Source: Flavobacteriaceae bacterium UBA2765 (lineage in GTDB: Bacteria > Bacteroidota > Bacteroidia > Flavobacteriales > Flavobacteriaceae). From it: DNA of 40,583 nucleotides. Under the pieces are notes generated by a model, which saw only the letters and a list, made by a program, of their open reading frames with translations, was not told where the DNA came from and did no database searches. The translations under genes were made by a program, and so were the position numbers. Shown here piece by piece: positions 32,771 through 40,583 of the stretch (within the stretch, counting starts at the first letter, position 1; every line of letters starts with the position of its first letter). The stretch spans positions 1-40,583 of the forward strand of contig DEIV01000081.1 of NCBI GenBank assembly GCA_002352665.1, in the 5' to 3' direction.

Positions 32771-32871
32771 ATAATGTCTTTTGGCATAAATATTGTGATA
32801 TAATTAACACGAGATTTATTAGTGCAAAACTAAATATATTTTGTAATTTAATACAATTAAATTTACCCAAT

Positions 32872-34227
32872 ATGAAAAATAAAAATAACATCTACAGAAA
32901 AGCTACTTATTTATCCCTTGTAGGATTGATACTTTTGGGCTTAACTTCATGTGGTACTTATCAAAGTACTACTTATGAAGATGACGGAATATATAGTTCT
33001 AGCGACAGAGTAAGTCAAGTTGCTGTGGAGGAAACGCAACCTAATAGTAATAAATACCAAGATTACTTTAGAAGAGAAGCGGAAAGGTATGATGAAATTA
33101 CTGAAGATGATATAATTACTGATATAGATGAGTATGGATATGGTGATGATGAGTACTATGAAGATGATAACACATATGTTGAAGGTAATTCTCCTTGGGA
33201 ATATACTGATAATGTTACTATAAACGTTATTCCTAACGGTTTTGGTTGGTCAAATTATTATTATCCATATTATGGTTATGGATATAACTCTTATTACGGC
33301 TATGGCTATCCATACTATAACAATTTTTATGGGTATGGCGGTTATTATAATTCTTACTATTATGGTGGCTATTATGGCGGTTTTTATTCTCCGTTCTATA
33401 ATAGTTATAGATATTACAATCCTTATTATTATGGTAATAATAATTATTATAACAATTACAATTATGGAAGAAGATATTCTTATAATACAAGCAGGTTAGG
33501 TAATAGAAGTGCTTATAGTAGAAGATCATCTACCACAAATGATGCCTCAAGAAGAATTAGTGGTGTAACTTCAAGAAGAGCGACTACTACTAATAGAAAT
33601 GCAAATGCTACAAGTAGAACAAGAACTTCTACAGATACGAGACGAAATGATGCATCAACTAGGAGAAGAACTTCTACAAGTAGAAATAATTCAACAATTA
33701 GAAGAAATTCTAGTAGTACTAGAGATAATTCTTCAATTAGAAGAAACAATACACCTAGAGAAAATTCAACAATAAGAAGAAATCATACACCAAGAAACAA
33801 TTCTGGTATTCAAAGAAATAACAATAGTTCAACTCGCTCAAGTGGTGTAAGACGAAGTTCAGTTAGTACTCCACGGTCTAATGTTGCTAGGAATAATAAT
33901 GTAAGAAGAGTTAGAAGTAGTGAAAGTTCTACTGTACGAAGAACTACATCTCAACCTAGTAATAGATCTGTTAGCACTAGAAGTAATACACAACGAAGAG
34001 TTAGAACAAATGCTACTCCAAACAGAAGCTCTAATAATCGCTCGGTAAATACAAGAACAAGAAGTAGTTCAAATTCTTCTTCAAATAGAGTTTCTAGATC
34101 TAGTACTCCTTCAAGAAGTTCTAGTAATGTTTCAAGAAGCAGTTCGTCTTCTAGATCATCAGCCCCTTCAAGAAGTAGTTCTTCATCAAGAAGTTCATCT
34201 TCAAGAAGTAGTTCTAGACGTAATTAA
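32872..34227 (+). CDS. Low-complexity lipoprotein: Tyr/Gly-rich centre, Arg/Ser-rich tail
   Basis: 451 residues from ATG 32872 (MKNKNNIYRKATYLSLVGLI); an upstream in-frame extension to 32752 is rejected because it overlaps the proS start and lacks a signal peptide. The lipobox is LTSC (Cys27). Residues 30-110 are acidic. About 123-205 are almost only Y, G, N, P, S and F. About 206-451 are R, S, T, N repeats, including four 12-13-residue units NS(S/T/G)I(R/Q)RN at 33688-33837. A few flavobacterial relatives with this Y/G-rich form are known to me, without function. The Y/G-rich and R/S-rich parts suggest a disordered, sticky or condensate-forming surface protein. It is 16 bp upstream of a porin gene. 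Confidence 0.75.
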   Translation: MKNKNNIYRKATYLSLVGLILLGLTSCGTYQSTTYEDDGIYSSSDRVSQVAVEETQPNSNKYQDYFRREAERYDEITEDDIITDIDEYGYGDDEYYEDDNTYVEGNSPWEYTDNVTINVIPNGFGWSNYYYPYYGYGYNSYYGYGYPYYNNFYGYGGYYNSYYYGGYYGGFYSPFYNSYRYYNPYYYGNNNYYNNYNYGRRYSYNTSRLGNRSAYSRRSSTTNDASRRISGVTSRRATTTNRNANATSRTRTSTDTRRNDASTRRRTSTSRNNSTIRRNSSSTRDNSSIRRNNTPRENSTIRRNHTPRNNSGIQRNNNSSTRSSGVRRSSVSTPRSNVARNNNVRRVRSSESSTVRRTTSQPSNRSVSTRSNTQRRVRTNATPNRSSNNRSVNTRTRSSSNSSSNRVSRSSTPSRSSSNVSRSSSSSRSSAPSRSSSSSRSSSSRSSSRRN

Positions 34228-34243
34228 TATTTAAAAAATTAAC

Positions 34244-35602
34244 ATGAAAAAAATTGTATTCCTATTGGGAGGATTATTATCCGCCTTGATAATCAACGCT
34301 CAAGTAATTAGTAATTTTGACGGTGCTGTTATATTTTCTGATGAAGATATAAATGGAACAGCTAGATTTAATGCCATGAGTGGTGCCTTTGGTGCCCTAG
34401 GTGGTGATTTATCTGCAAGTGATATTAATCCTGCCGGTTTAGCAGTATTTAATAATACCGAAACGGCCATAACTTTAGGGTTGAGAAATACTGATATTCT
34501 AACTAGCTATTATGGCACCAATACAAATAATACTGAAGATTATGTAAATATGACCCAAGCAGGTGCGGTACTGGTTTTTGACAATACACATAATGAAAAT
34601 TGGACAAAATTTGCCATTGGTTTTAATTACGCATTAGTCAAAGATTTTGAGAATAACTATATTGTAAAAGGTAATAGTGGCCTTTCTGAATTTAACGAAG
34701 ATCCTTATTTAAATGATGACAACAATCCTGATAATGATATTTTTTATGAAAATGTAGATGGTCAATTTTTTGGAAACTTTACCAATGGTCAAAATGAAAA
34801 GCTCACCATCTCTTTTGCAGCACAATACAGTGATAATTTGCATATAGGACTTTCTTTAGTAACATATAAATTAGACCATTATCAAAAAGCTTTATTCGAA
34901 GAATCTAATAATGACGGGAATAACAATTTACTAGATGCTTCATTATTGCAAGAGCTCAATACTTATGGTCAAGGTGTGGGTTTAAACATAGGTATTATTG
35001 CAAAACCAATTCAAGAATTGAGATTAGGTATGGCGTTACAAACACCAACTTGGTATAATTTAACTGAAGAGTTTACAGAAGATCTTGAAATTTTAGTGAG
35101 TAATGACCCACAACTATTTACTGAAAATTCCGGAATAAACGTTTTTGAATATGACCTGGTAACTCCGGCAAAAGCAACCGCAAGTATTGCCTATCTTTTT
35201 GGGAAAGATGGATTGGTAAGTTTAGATTATACTTTCAAAAATTATACAAACACAAAATTAAAACCGAACAGTGAGTTTACGGATGCCAATAATTTATTTT
35301 CTAATAATTTACAAAATACATCAGAAGTAAGATTAGGTGCCGAATGGCGTTTAGGTAAAGTTATAAGTTTAAGAGGTGGTTATCACTATAAAGAAAGCCC
35401 ATTTGTTGATGCTCTTGATTCAGATCATATCAAAGGATTTTCTTTAGGAACAGGTTTTAAATTTAATGGTAAAGTAAAATTAGATTTGGCTTATCAAAAA
35501 TCAACACATACAGATTTTTATAGTTTTACTGAATTTTCTGATGCCGCTGAATTAGATATAGATAACGGAAAGTTTACAGCTACGTTAGTTATAGGTTTAT
35601 AA
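34244..35602 (+). CDS. OmpP1/FadL/TodX-family outer-membrane transport protein
   Basis: 452 residues. A signal peptide (MKKIVFLLGGLLSALIINAQ) is followed by the FadL-like opening FNAMSGAFGALGGDLSASDINPAGLAVF, then a 14-strand-type barrel with alternating aromatic strands and a final strand FTATLVIGL. FadL-type channels import hydrophobic compounds such as fatty acids or aromatics by lateral diffusion. The substrate is unknown. It probably shares a transcript with the lipoprotein gene 16 bp upstream, and is closed by an intrinsic terminator. Confidence 0.85.
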   Translation: MKKIVFLLGGLLSALIINAQVISNFDGAVIFSDEDINGTARFNAMSGAFGALGGDLSASDINPAGLAVFNNTETAITLGLRNTDILTSYYGTNTNNTEDYVNMTQAGAVLVFDNTHNENWTKFAIGFNYALVKDFENNYIVKGNSGLSEFNEDPYLNDDNNPDNDIFYENVDGQFFGNFTNGQNEKLTISFAAQYSDNLHIGLSLVTYKLDHYQKALFEESNNDGNNNLLDASLLQELNTYGQGVGLNIGIIAKPIQELRLGMALQTPTWYNLTEEFTEDLEILVSNDPQLFTENSGINVFEYDLVTPAKATASIAYLFGKDGLVSLDYTFKNYTNTKLKPNSEFTDANNLFSNNLQNTSEVRLGAEWRLGKVISLRGGYHYKESPFVDALDSDHIKGFSLGTGFKFNGKVKLDLAYQKSTHTDFYSFTEFSDAAELDIDNGKFTATLVIGL

Positions 35603-35622
35603 AAATTAGATTTTAATACGTT

Positions 35623-35660
35623 AAAAAGTCTGAGAAAATTAATTTACTCAGACTTTTTTT
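35623..35660 (+). terminator. Intrinsic terminator after the FadL-like gene
   Basis: Stem AAAAAGTCTGAG (35623-35634) / CTCAGACTTTTT (35647-35658) with a 12-nt loop and a continuing T tract. Confidence 0.9.
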
Positions 35661-35739
35661 ATGCTTAAATTCTTTATAACAATAAGTATTGAGTCTACAT
35701 CTCTAATGCCTTTTTAGGGTCATTATCCATTAAAAATCA

Positions 35740-36495
35740 TTAAAGTAATTTAATTCCTTTTCCTCGATATTTATTTAAAATTGTTGAATTTGGATCAAGT
35801 TCAGTTACCAAAGTATCCAGTGAATTAATATCACAAATCTTATATCTGTTTGAACTGTTTAATTTTTCCGAAATAGTAAGAGAAACTAATTTTTTTGAAG
35901 CCTTTATCATGGCTTTTTTCATTTGAGCAATATCCCAATCAATTTCAGTTATACCTTCTTCCAGATCAAGATACCCTGTGCCTAAAAAACAAATATCGGC
36001 TTTAATTTCAGATAAGATACTAATAGGACTTCCACCAGTAGCCAATTGAGACCCTCTGGATAATTTACCTCCAATAAAAATAATCGCATCATTTTTTGAA
36101 GCATTATTAAGTAGTTCTATAGCCATAGGTAAACTAGGTGTAAAAAAGGTAAGATCTAATTTTTGAGGAAGTAACTTGGCTAACTCCAAATTAGTAGAGC
36201 CTCCGCTTATAAGAACAACATCTCCTTTATTCAAAAGAGAAATTCCTTTTTTAGCAATGATTGTTTTACTACCTAATTCATAAATTTCTCTTTCTCTATC
36301 TGTGTAAATATTAAACCCATTTGAAACTGCACCACCATGCACTTTCTTCAATTTCTTCAATTCATCAAGCTCTTTTATATCTCTTCGAACCGTATCCATA
36401 GAGACTTTTAAAACATTGGCAAGATCAGCTAATAAAACCCGATTATGAATATGAACTTCGTCAAGTATGATCTGATGTCGTAGTTGTTTTTTCAA
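35740..36495 (-). CDS. DeoR/GlpR-family transcriptional regulator
   Basis: 251 residues. An N-terminal DeoR-type helix-turn-helix (HNRVLLADLANVLKVSMDTV, then RRDIKELDELKKLKKVHGGA) is followed by a sugar-phosphate-sensing DeoR C-terminal domain (about 75-235) with LISGGSTNLELAKLL, FFTPSLPMA, FIGGKLSRGS and CFLGTGYLD. Only TTG at 36495 gives a complete helix-turn-helix, and it directly follows an in-frame stop, so this start is used. It is divergent from a SusC gene with an inverted repeat in between. It probably represses the uptake pair until a phosphorylated sugar binds. Confidence 0.88.
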   Translation of the reverse strand: MKKQLRHQIILDEVHIHNRVLLADLANVLKVSMDTVRRDIKELDELKKLKKVHGGAVSNGFNIYTDREREIYELGSKTIIAKKGISLLNKGDVVLISGGSTNLELAKLLPQKLDLTFFTPSLPMAIELLNNASKNDAIIFIGGKLSRGSQLATGGSPISILSEIKADICFLGTGYLDLEEGITEIDWDIAQMKKAMIKASKKLVSLTISEKLNSSNRYKICDINSLDTLVTELDPNSTILNKYRGKGIKLL

Positions 36496-36613
36496 TCAGT
36501 AAAATTTAAAGACTTACAATAATATAAAAATTGATGTTAAAAAGCAATCTAATTTTTATTTTGCCATATATTTAAGCAAATATAGCACATTTAACGCAGT
36601 TATACTTTATAAA

Positions 36614-36640
36614 ACAGCAAAAATTATATTTTTTTGCAGT
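36614..36640. promoter_or_regulatory. Candidate DeoR-type operator between the regulator and susC
   Basis: ACAGCAAAAA (36614-36623) and TTTTTGCAGT (36631-36640) are inverted with one mismatch across a 7-bp AT spacer. A related half site TTGCAC follows at 36647-36652 near the -33 position of the susC promoter. Which regulator binds is inferred from adjacency. Confidence 0.45.
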
Positions 36641-36670
36641 TTTTTATTGCACATATTGAAATTTGTTTTA

Positions 36671-36678
36671 TATATTTG
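36671..36678 (+). promoter_or_regulatory. -7 box of the susC-like gene
   Basis: TATATTTG matches TAnnTTTG, 27 bp before the ATG. An ATTG at 36646-36649 could act as a weak -33 element with a 21-bp spacer. Confidence 0.55.
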
Positions 36679-36705
36679 GTGTATTAATAATAAAATCTAA
36701 CTCAA

Positions 36706-39700
36706 ATGAAAAAAAATTATTATCTATTTTCAACACTCTTGATGGTTTTTTTTGTGCAGGGTTTATTTGCACAATCAATAACGATTTCGGGTACAGTTAC
36801 TGAAAAAGGAAGTGATAGTCCACTTCCTGGAGTAAGTATAATTATTGAAGGAACCACTACTGGAGGTGTAACTGACTTTGATGGAATATATTCCATTGAT
36901 GCAGAAAATTCAAATGACAAACTCCTTATTTTTAGTTTTATCGGATTTAAAACTGTTTCCGTAAAGTTAACTGGCGAAAGTCAAGTTATTAATGTTGCCT
37001 TAGAAGAAGATGCTAATGCACTTGATGAAGTAGTGGTTACTGCTTTGGGTATCAAAAAGGAAACGAAAGCTTTAGGGTATTCATTAACTAAAGTTGGAGG
37101 CGATGATTTAGCAGAAATTAAAACTACTAGTGCAGTTAATTCCTTACAAGGTAGAGTGGCAGGTGTTAATGTATCAACAAGTAGTGCCGGTGCAGCATCT
37201 TCTAGTAGAGTTATTATTAGAGGGGCTAGTTCGCTTTCAGGCGATAACCAACCTCTGTATGTTATTGATGGTATTCCAATAGTTAATACTACAAAGGCTA
37301 CAGTTGGCACAGAAGATGGGCATTTTGGTGATGGTGGTGATGATGTTTCCAGTATTAATCCTGATGACATTGAATCTGTGTCTATATTAAAAGGTGCTGC
37401 TGCAGCTGCTTTATACGGTTCGTTAGCATCTAATGGCGTAATTATGATAACAACTAAAACTGCCAAAGAAAATACTGGATTTGGAGTTGAATATTCAACT
37501 TCTTTTACCATACAAGAGCTTAATACTGATATATTAGATTTACAAACAGAATATGGTCAGGGACGAAGTGGTTTATTACCCGGATTTGAATGGGTTCGCG
37601 ATCCTAGTGGCAATCCAATAAGTCAAGTTGAAATTGCAGGAACAGATGCTCAAATACTTGATGCGTTCAATTCATCTTTGAATTCTTGGGGTGCTAAATA
37701 TGATGGTACACCTGTTTATAATTGGCAAAATAGGTATGTGATAAATGGTGATGTAAAAGGTAAAACACCTTATTCATATACTGGCGATAATAGAAAGAAA
37801 TTTTATAATACAGGTTCTACTTCAATAAATAGCGTAGCATTAACAAAAGGAGGAAAAGGCTATAGCTATCGTATATCAAGTTCATTTTTAGGCAATGATG
37901 ATCTAATGCCAAATACTACTTTAGATAGACAATCTTTTTCATTTAATGGAAGGGCACAGATAAATCCAAAATTAACTTCTACTATTAATGCAAGATATAC
38001 TATTGAAAAAGTTCATAATCGTGTAGGTATTGGTACATGGCCCGGTAATGCAAATTATACTGCATTAGTATTGCCAAGCAATATTGATATTACTGAGATG
38101 AGACCTGGTTTTATTCCTGATGGAACTGTTTTATTTGATGGTAGTACACCTATAAGCGGAACTGAATTAAAATTTCTACCTAGTGACTTCGTTCAGAATC
38201 CATATTGGGTAGCAGACCGTTTTAATAATGATGATTCAAAAAATAGAATAATTGCATCTGCAACTTTACGATACGATTTTACAGATTGGTTGTATGTAAA
38301 TGGTAGAGCAGGAATCGATAACTATGATTATTTTAGGAAACAAGTTATACCTTTTGGAACTGGTTTTGCTTCTAAGGGAACAATTGCTTTAACAAAAAGA
38401 TCAGTTTCATTATTTAATACTGATGTAATGTTGGGTATTAATAAAAGTATTACAGAAAAAATAGCTATCAATTCATTTGTTGGAGGAAGTGTTAGAAGGT
38501 CTAAAGTTGAATCTCTCAACAGTAGTGGAGATAATTTTGTAGTTATAGGGCTAGAAGATTTGGCCAATACGGAATCACAAAAAACATCTTTTGGATTTTC
38601 TGAAACACAAACTAATTCACTTTATGGATCATTTGAAGTTGACTATGATAATTTAGCATATTTAACTTTTACCGGTAGAAATGATTGGTTCTCAACACTA
38701 TCATTTCCTGGTAAAACAACACCAAATAATGAATTTTATTGGTCAGTTAGTGGTTCTCTTTTATTGCACGAAGCGTTAACATTACCTAAACCTATAGATT
38801 TCTTAAAGTTAAGATCTAGTTATGCACAAGTTGCGGGTGGAGCGAGAGAAGCCTATCAGTTAAATCTTGATTTTACAATACTGGATTCTCATTTAGGAAA
38901 CCCTTTCGGAACAGTAAATGGAAGTAATATTCCGAATCCTAATTTAGTTCCGTTTCAAAAAATTGAATTTGAAATAGGAGTTGATGGACGTTTCCTTAAA
39001 AATCGATTACATTTTGATTTTGCATATTATAATAATGAAACTACAGATGATATTGTTGCTTCAAGAGCATCGAGTACATCAGGATTTACTACAGCAGTTA
39101 TAAATTCAGGTATATTAGAAAATAAAGGTATTGAATTTCTAATTGGAGGAACTCCTATTAGAAATGAAAATTTTTCTTGGCAAACCTCATTCAACATGAG
39201 TCATAACAATAGTGAAGTTACACGAACTAACGAAGCAGGCACAGGTATTGGTTTAGCTGAATCCAGAACTCATACAGCTCAAATTAGACAGGAGGTAGGT
39301 GATCCTTTTGGTGCAATTTATGGTTTTTCATATTTGAGAGACGCTGCTGGAAATATAATGTATGATACAACCAATCCTGACCTTCCAAAACCACTACAAG
39401 GAGAATTTAAAAAATTGGGGAATGGTGTTGCTCCAACTACTTTAGGCTTAAGCAATACCTTTACTTATAAAAATATAAGTTTAAGTTTTTTAATTGATGG
39501 TAAATTTGGCGGACAAATGTTTTCAGGCACAAATGCATATCTATACAATTTTGGTGTCCATAAAGAAACTCTTAAAGGAAGAGAGAATGGTTTAGAAGTC
39601 AGTGGTGTTGACGAAAATGGAGCACCATTTACCGGCGTAGTTAGAAAAGATTTATTAAGTGAATACTATAGCCATATTAATGACAAAATAGCAGAAGAAT

Positions 39701-39954
39701 TTATTCGCGATACCGATTTTATTAAATTTAGAGAATTGAGTATTGGGTATAAAGTACCTAAAAAAGTATTAGAAAATACTTTTGTAAACGATGTGAGAAT
39801 ATCTCTAATTGGTAGAGATTTATTTTTTATCAAGAAAGATATTGAAAATGTTGACCCTGAAGCTTCTTTAGGCAGTTCAAATGGTCAAGGTTTAGAGCGT
39901 TTTGGTGTTCCCGCAACTAGAAGTTTCGGCTTCACATTAAATGTTAAATTTTAA
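36706..39954 (+). CDS. SusC/RagA-family TonB-dependent receptor
   Basis: 1082 residues. A signal peptide (1-22) is followed by a carboxypeptidase-regulatory-like domain (about 24-113, ISGTVTEKGSDSPLPGVSII), the TonB-contact stretch ALDEVVVTALGIKKE, a plug with GVNVSTSSAG and YVIDGIP, and the long barrel ending GFTLNVKF. SusC proteins import oligosaccharides or peptides through the outer membrane, with SusD as the lid. No extended N-terminal sensor domain is present, so it does not use anti-sigma signalling itself. The susD-like gene begins 10 bp after the stop. Control by the divergent DeoR regulator is likely. Substrate unknown. Confidence 0.95.
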   Translation: MKKNYYLFSTLLMVFFVQGLFAQSITISGTVTEKGSDSPLPGVSIIIEGTTTGGVTDFDGIYSIDAENSNDKLLIFSFIGFKTVSVKLTGESQVINVALEEDANALDEVVVTALGIKKETKALGYSLTKVGGDDLAEIKTTSAVNSLQGRVAGVNVSTSSAGAASSSRVIIRGASSLSGDNQPLYVIDGIPIVNTTKATVGTEDGHFGDGGDDVSSINPDDIESVSILKGAAAAALYGSLASNGVIMITTKTAKENTGFGVEYSTSFTIQELNTDILDLQTEYGQGRSGLLPGFEWVRDPSGNPISQVEIAGTDAQILDAFNSSLNSWGAKYDGTPVYNWQNRYVINGDVKGKTPYSYTGDNRKKFYNTGSTSINSVALTKGGKGYSYRISSSFLGNDDLMPNTTLDRQSFSFNGRAQINPKLTSTINARYTIEKVHNRVGIGTWPGNANYTALVLPSNIDITEMRPGFIPDGTVLFDGSTPISGTELKFLPSDFVQNPYWVADRFNNDDSKNRIIASATLRYDFTDWLYVNGRAGIDNYDYFRKQVIPFGTGFASKGTIALTKRSVSLFNTDVMLGINKSITEKIAINSFVGGSVRRSKVESLNSSGDNFVVIGLEDLANTESQKTSFGFSETQTNSLYGSFEVDYDNLAYLTFTGRNDWFSTLSFPGKTTPNNEFYWSVSGSLLLHEALTLPKPIDFLKLRSSYAQVAGGAREAYQLNLDFTILDSHLGNPFGTVNGSNIPNPNLVPFQKIEFEIGVDGRFLKNRLHFDFAYYNNETTDDIVASRASSTSGFTTAVINSGILENKGIEFLIGGTPIRNENFSWQTSFNMSHNNSEVTRTNEAGTGIGLAESRTHTAQIRQEVGDPFGAIYGFSYLRDAAGNIMYDTTNPDLPKPLQGEFKKLGNGVAPTTLGLSNTFTYKNISLSFLIDGKFGGQMFSGTNAYLYNFGVHKETLKGRENGLEVSGVDENGAPFTGVVRKDLLSEYYSHINDKIAEEFIRDTDFIKFRELSIGYKVPKKVLENTFVNDVRISLIGRDLFFIKKDIENVDPEASLGSSNGQGLERFGVPATRSFGFTLNVKF

Positions 39955-39964
39955 AAATATAAAA

Positions 39965-40583
39965 ATGAAAAAAATACTTATTTTATTAGCATTAGTAGTA
40001 GCGTTTGGTTCTTGCGATGAGGGCTTTGAGGAAATGAATGTGAATCCTACCAAACCTACACAGCTAGAACCGAAGCTTAAATTGACTTATGCTCAATTAG
40101 CAACTAACGGACAGGATGGAATTAGATATTTGTTCGGTAATTTAATATATGTTCATTCAGTAACACAATATATAAGTACATTATGGGCAGATGGAGTATA
40201 TTATACAGAAAATGATAGCAGAACAAGTCAAGTATTTGATTTTTCTTATCCTACAGCAGTTAAAACAGTTGTTGATTTAGTGAATCAGTTAGAAAATGCA
40301 GAAGACAGCTCTACAAAAGATGTTGATTTGGCTATTGCACAAGTACAAAAGGTACTTATTTTTAGTAGAATTACTGATCTCTACGGCGACATTCCTTACA
40401 GTGAAGCAGGTAGAGGATTTATCGATGGAATTCGTTTCCCAAAATATGATAAACAAAGTGAAATATATGCTGATATGTTGGCTAAATTAGAGGCAGCAGC
40501 GGCAGTACTAAAAAATGGAGGAACTAGTTCATACGGATCCGCAGATATATTTTTTAATGGTGATGCTTCTAAATGGAACAAAT
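39965..40583 (+). CDS. SusD/RagB-like nutrient-binding lipoprotein (cut by window end)
   Basis: 206 codons are visible; the gene continues past the right edge. It starts MKKILILLALVVAFGSCDEG with a lipobox (AFGSC, Cys17), so it is an outer-membrane lipoprotein. Features of SusD-like proteins include YAQLATNG, a helix with DLVNQLENAEDSS, SRITDLYGDIPYSEAG and the following PKYDKQSEIYADMLAKLE. The DLYGDIPYSEA signature fits the SusD-like_2 type. It pairs with the SusC gene 10 bp upstream. The ligand cannot be told from this part. Confidence 0.92.
   Translation, partial: MKKILILLALVVAFGSCDEGFEEMNVNPTKPTQLEPKLKLTYAQLATNGQDGIRYLFGNLIYVHSVTQYISTLWADGVYYTENDSRTSQVFDFSYPTAVKTVVDLVNQLENAEDSSTKDVDLAIAQVQKVLIFSRITDLYGDIPYSEAGRGFIDGIRFPKYDKQSEIYADMLAKLEAAAAVLKNGGTSSYGSADIFFNGDASKWNK

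Noticed and set aside
32752..32871. N-terminal extension of the low-complexity lipoprotein to 32752
   Set aside because: It overlaps the start of the divergent proS, has no signal peptide, and the ATG at 32872 gives a clean lipoprotein signal.
33233..33749. Open frames on both strands within the Tyr/Gly and Arg/Ser-rich region
   Set aside because: They arise from the low-complexity codon repeats of the real lipoprotein gene; their proteins are composition artefacts.
1..40583. CRISPR array, phage genes, rRNA or integrase
   Set aside because: No regularly spaced repeats, phage structural genes, rRNA or integrase motifs were seen anywhere in the window.

Overview
The window is chromosomal DNA of a member of the Bacteroidota, almost certainly family Flavobacteriaceae. 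The base composition is strongly AT-rich. Promoters carry the Bacteroidota -7 element TAnnTTTG in place of sigma70 hexamers. Ribosome-binding sites are weak. The gene content is diagnostic: exosortase F (XrtF), a HYC_CC_PP protein, a SusC/SusD pair, a MORN_2/YwqK-type repeat protein, and the run miaB - sigma54 activator - lptE - TPR protein - secG - groES - groEL. No genus can be named safely.

Layout. 1-2677 (minus): topA followed by the start of a probable formimidoylglutamase gene. 2687-3052: a gene-poor gap with a possible decayed coding fragment. 3053-4294 (minus): an LVIVD-repeat lipoprotein. 4505-11153 (plus): the conserved housekeeping run from miaB to groEL. 11259-13230 (plus): an accessory stretch with a CPBP protease, a small membrane protein, and a membrane-anchored putative LAS-type metallopeptidase gene. 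That last gene is broken by a 262-bp element with 22-bp perfect terminal inverted repeats and a 4-bp target duplication. 13278-14471 (minus): a MORN_2 repeat protein. 14695-16109 (plus): an SDR oxidoreductase and its TetR regulator, with three matching operators placed inside two promoters. 16188-20670 (minus): a heavy-metal (probably copper) locus. 20710-21688 (minus): XrtF and its partner protein. 21745-24403 (plus): a GAF/fRMsr-like protein, a DinB-like protein and purH. 24662-30173 (plus): the rod-shape operon mreB-mreC-mreD-mrdA-rodA. 30185-32770 (minus): a small unknown gene, rpsT, tRNA-Glu and proS. 32872-35602 (plus): a low-complexity lipoprotein and an OmpP1/FadL-like porin. 35740-36495 (minus): a DeoR regulator, divergent from a SusC/SusD pair (36706 to window end) that is cut in susD.

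How the genes work together. The metal locus combines a TonB-dependent receptor, two HMA domain proteins (one fused to a MauE/DoxX-like membrane domain), a HYC_CC_PP protein and a lipoprotein whose tail has three CxxC...CxC modules. Two different Crp/Fnr-type palindromes lie at its promoters, so it looks like a coordinated envelope metal-handling system. The TetR/SDR unit reads as a self-contained autoregulated switch. The DeoR regulator with an inverted repeat in front of susC suggests a local repressor for glycan or sugar uptake.

The clearest new-looking observation is the MITE-like insertion. Removing it with one TAAA copy restores a 263-codon frame across the junction. The restored protein carries an HxxxxxxD ... 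HxH pair typical of LAS peptidoglycan metallopeptidases. All names come from reading motifs in the sequence; no database search was run.
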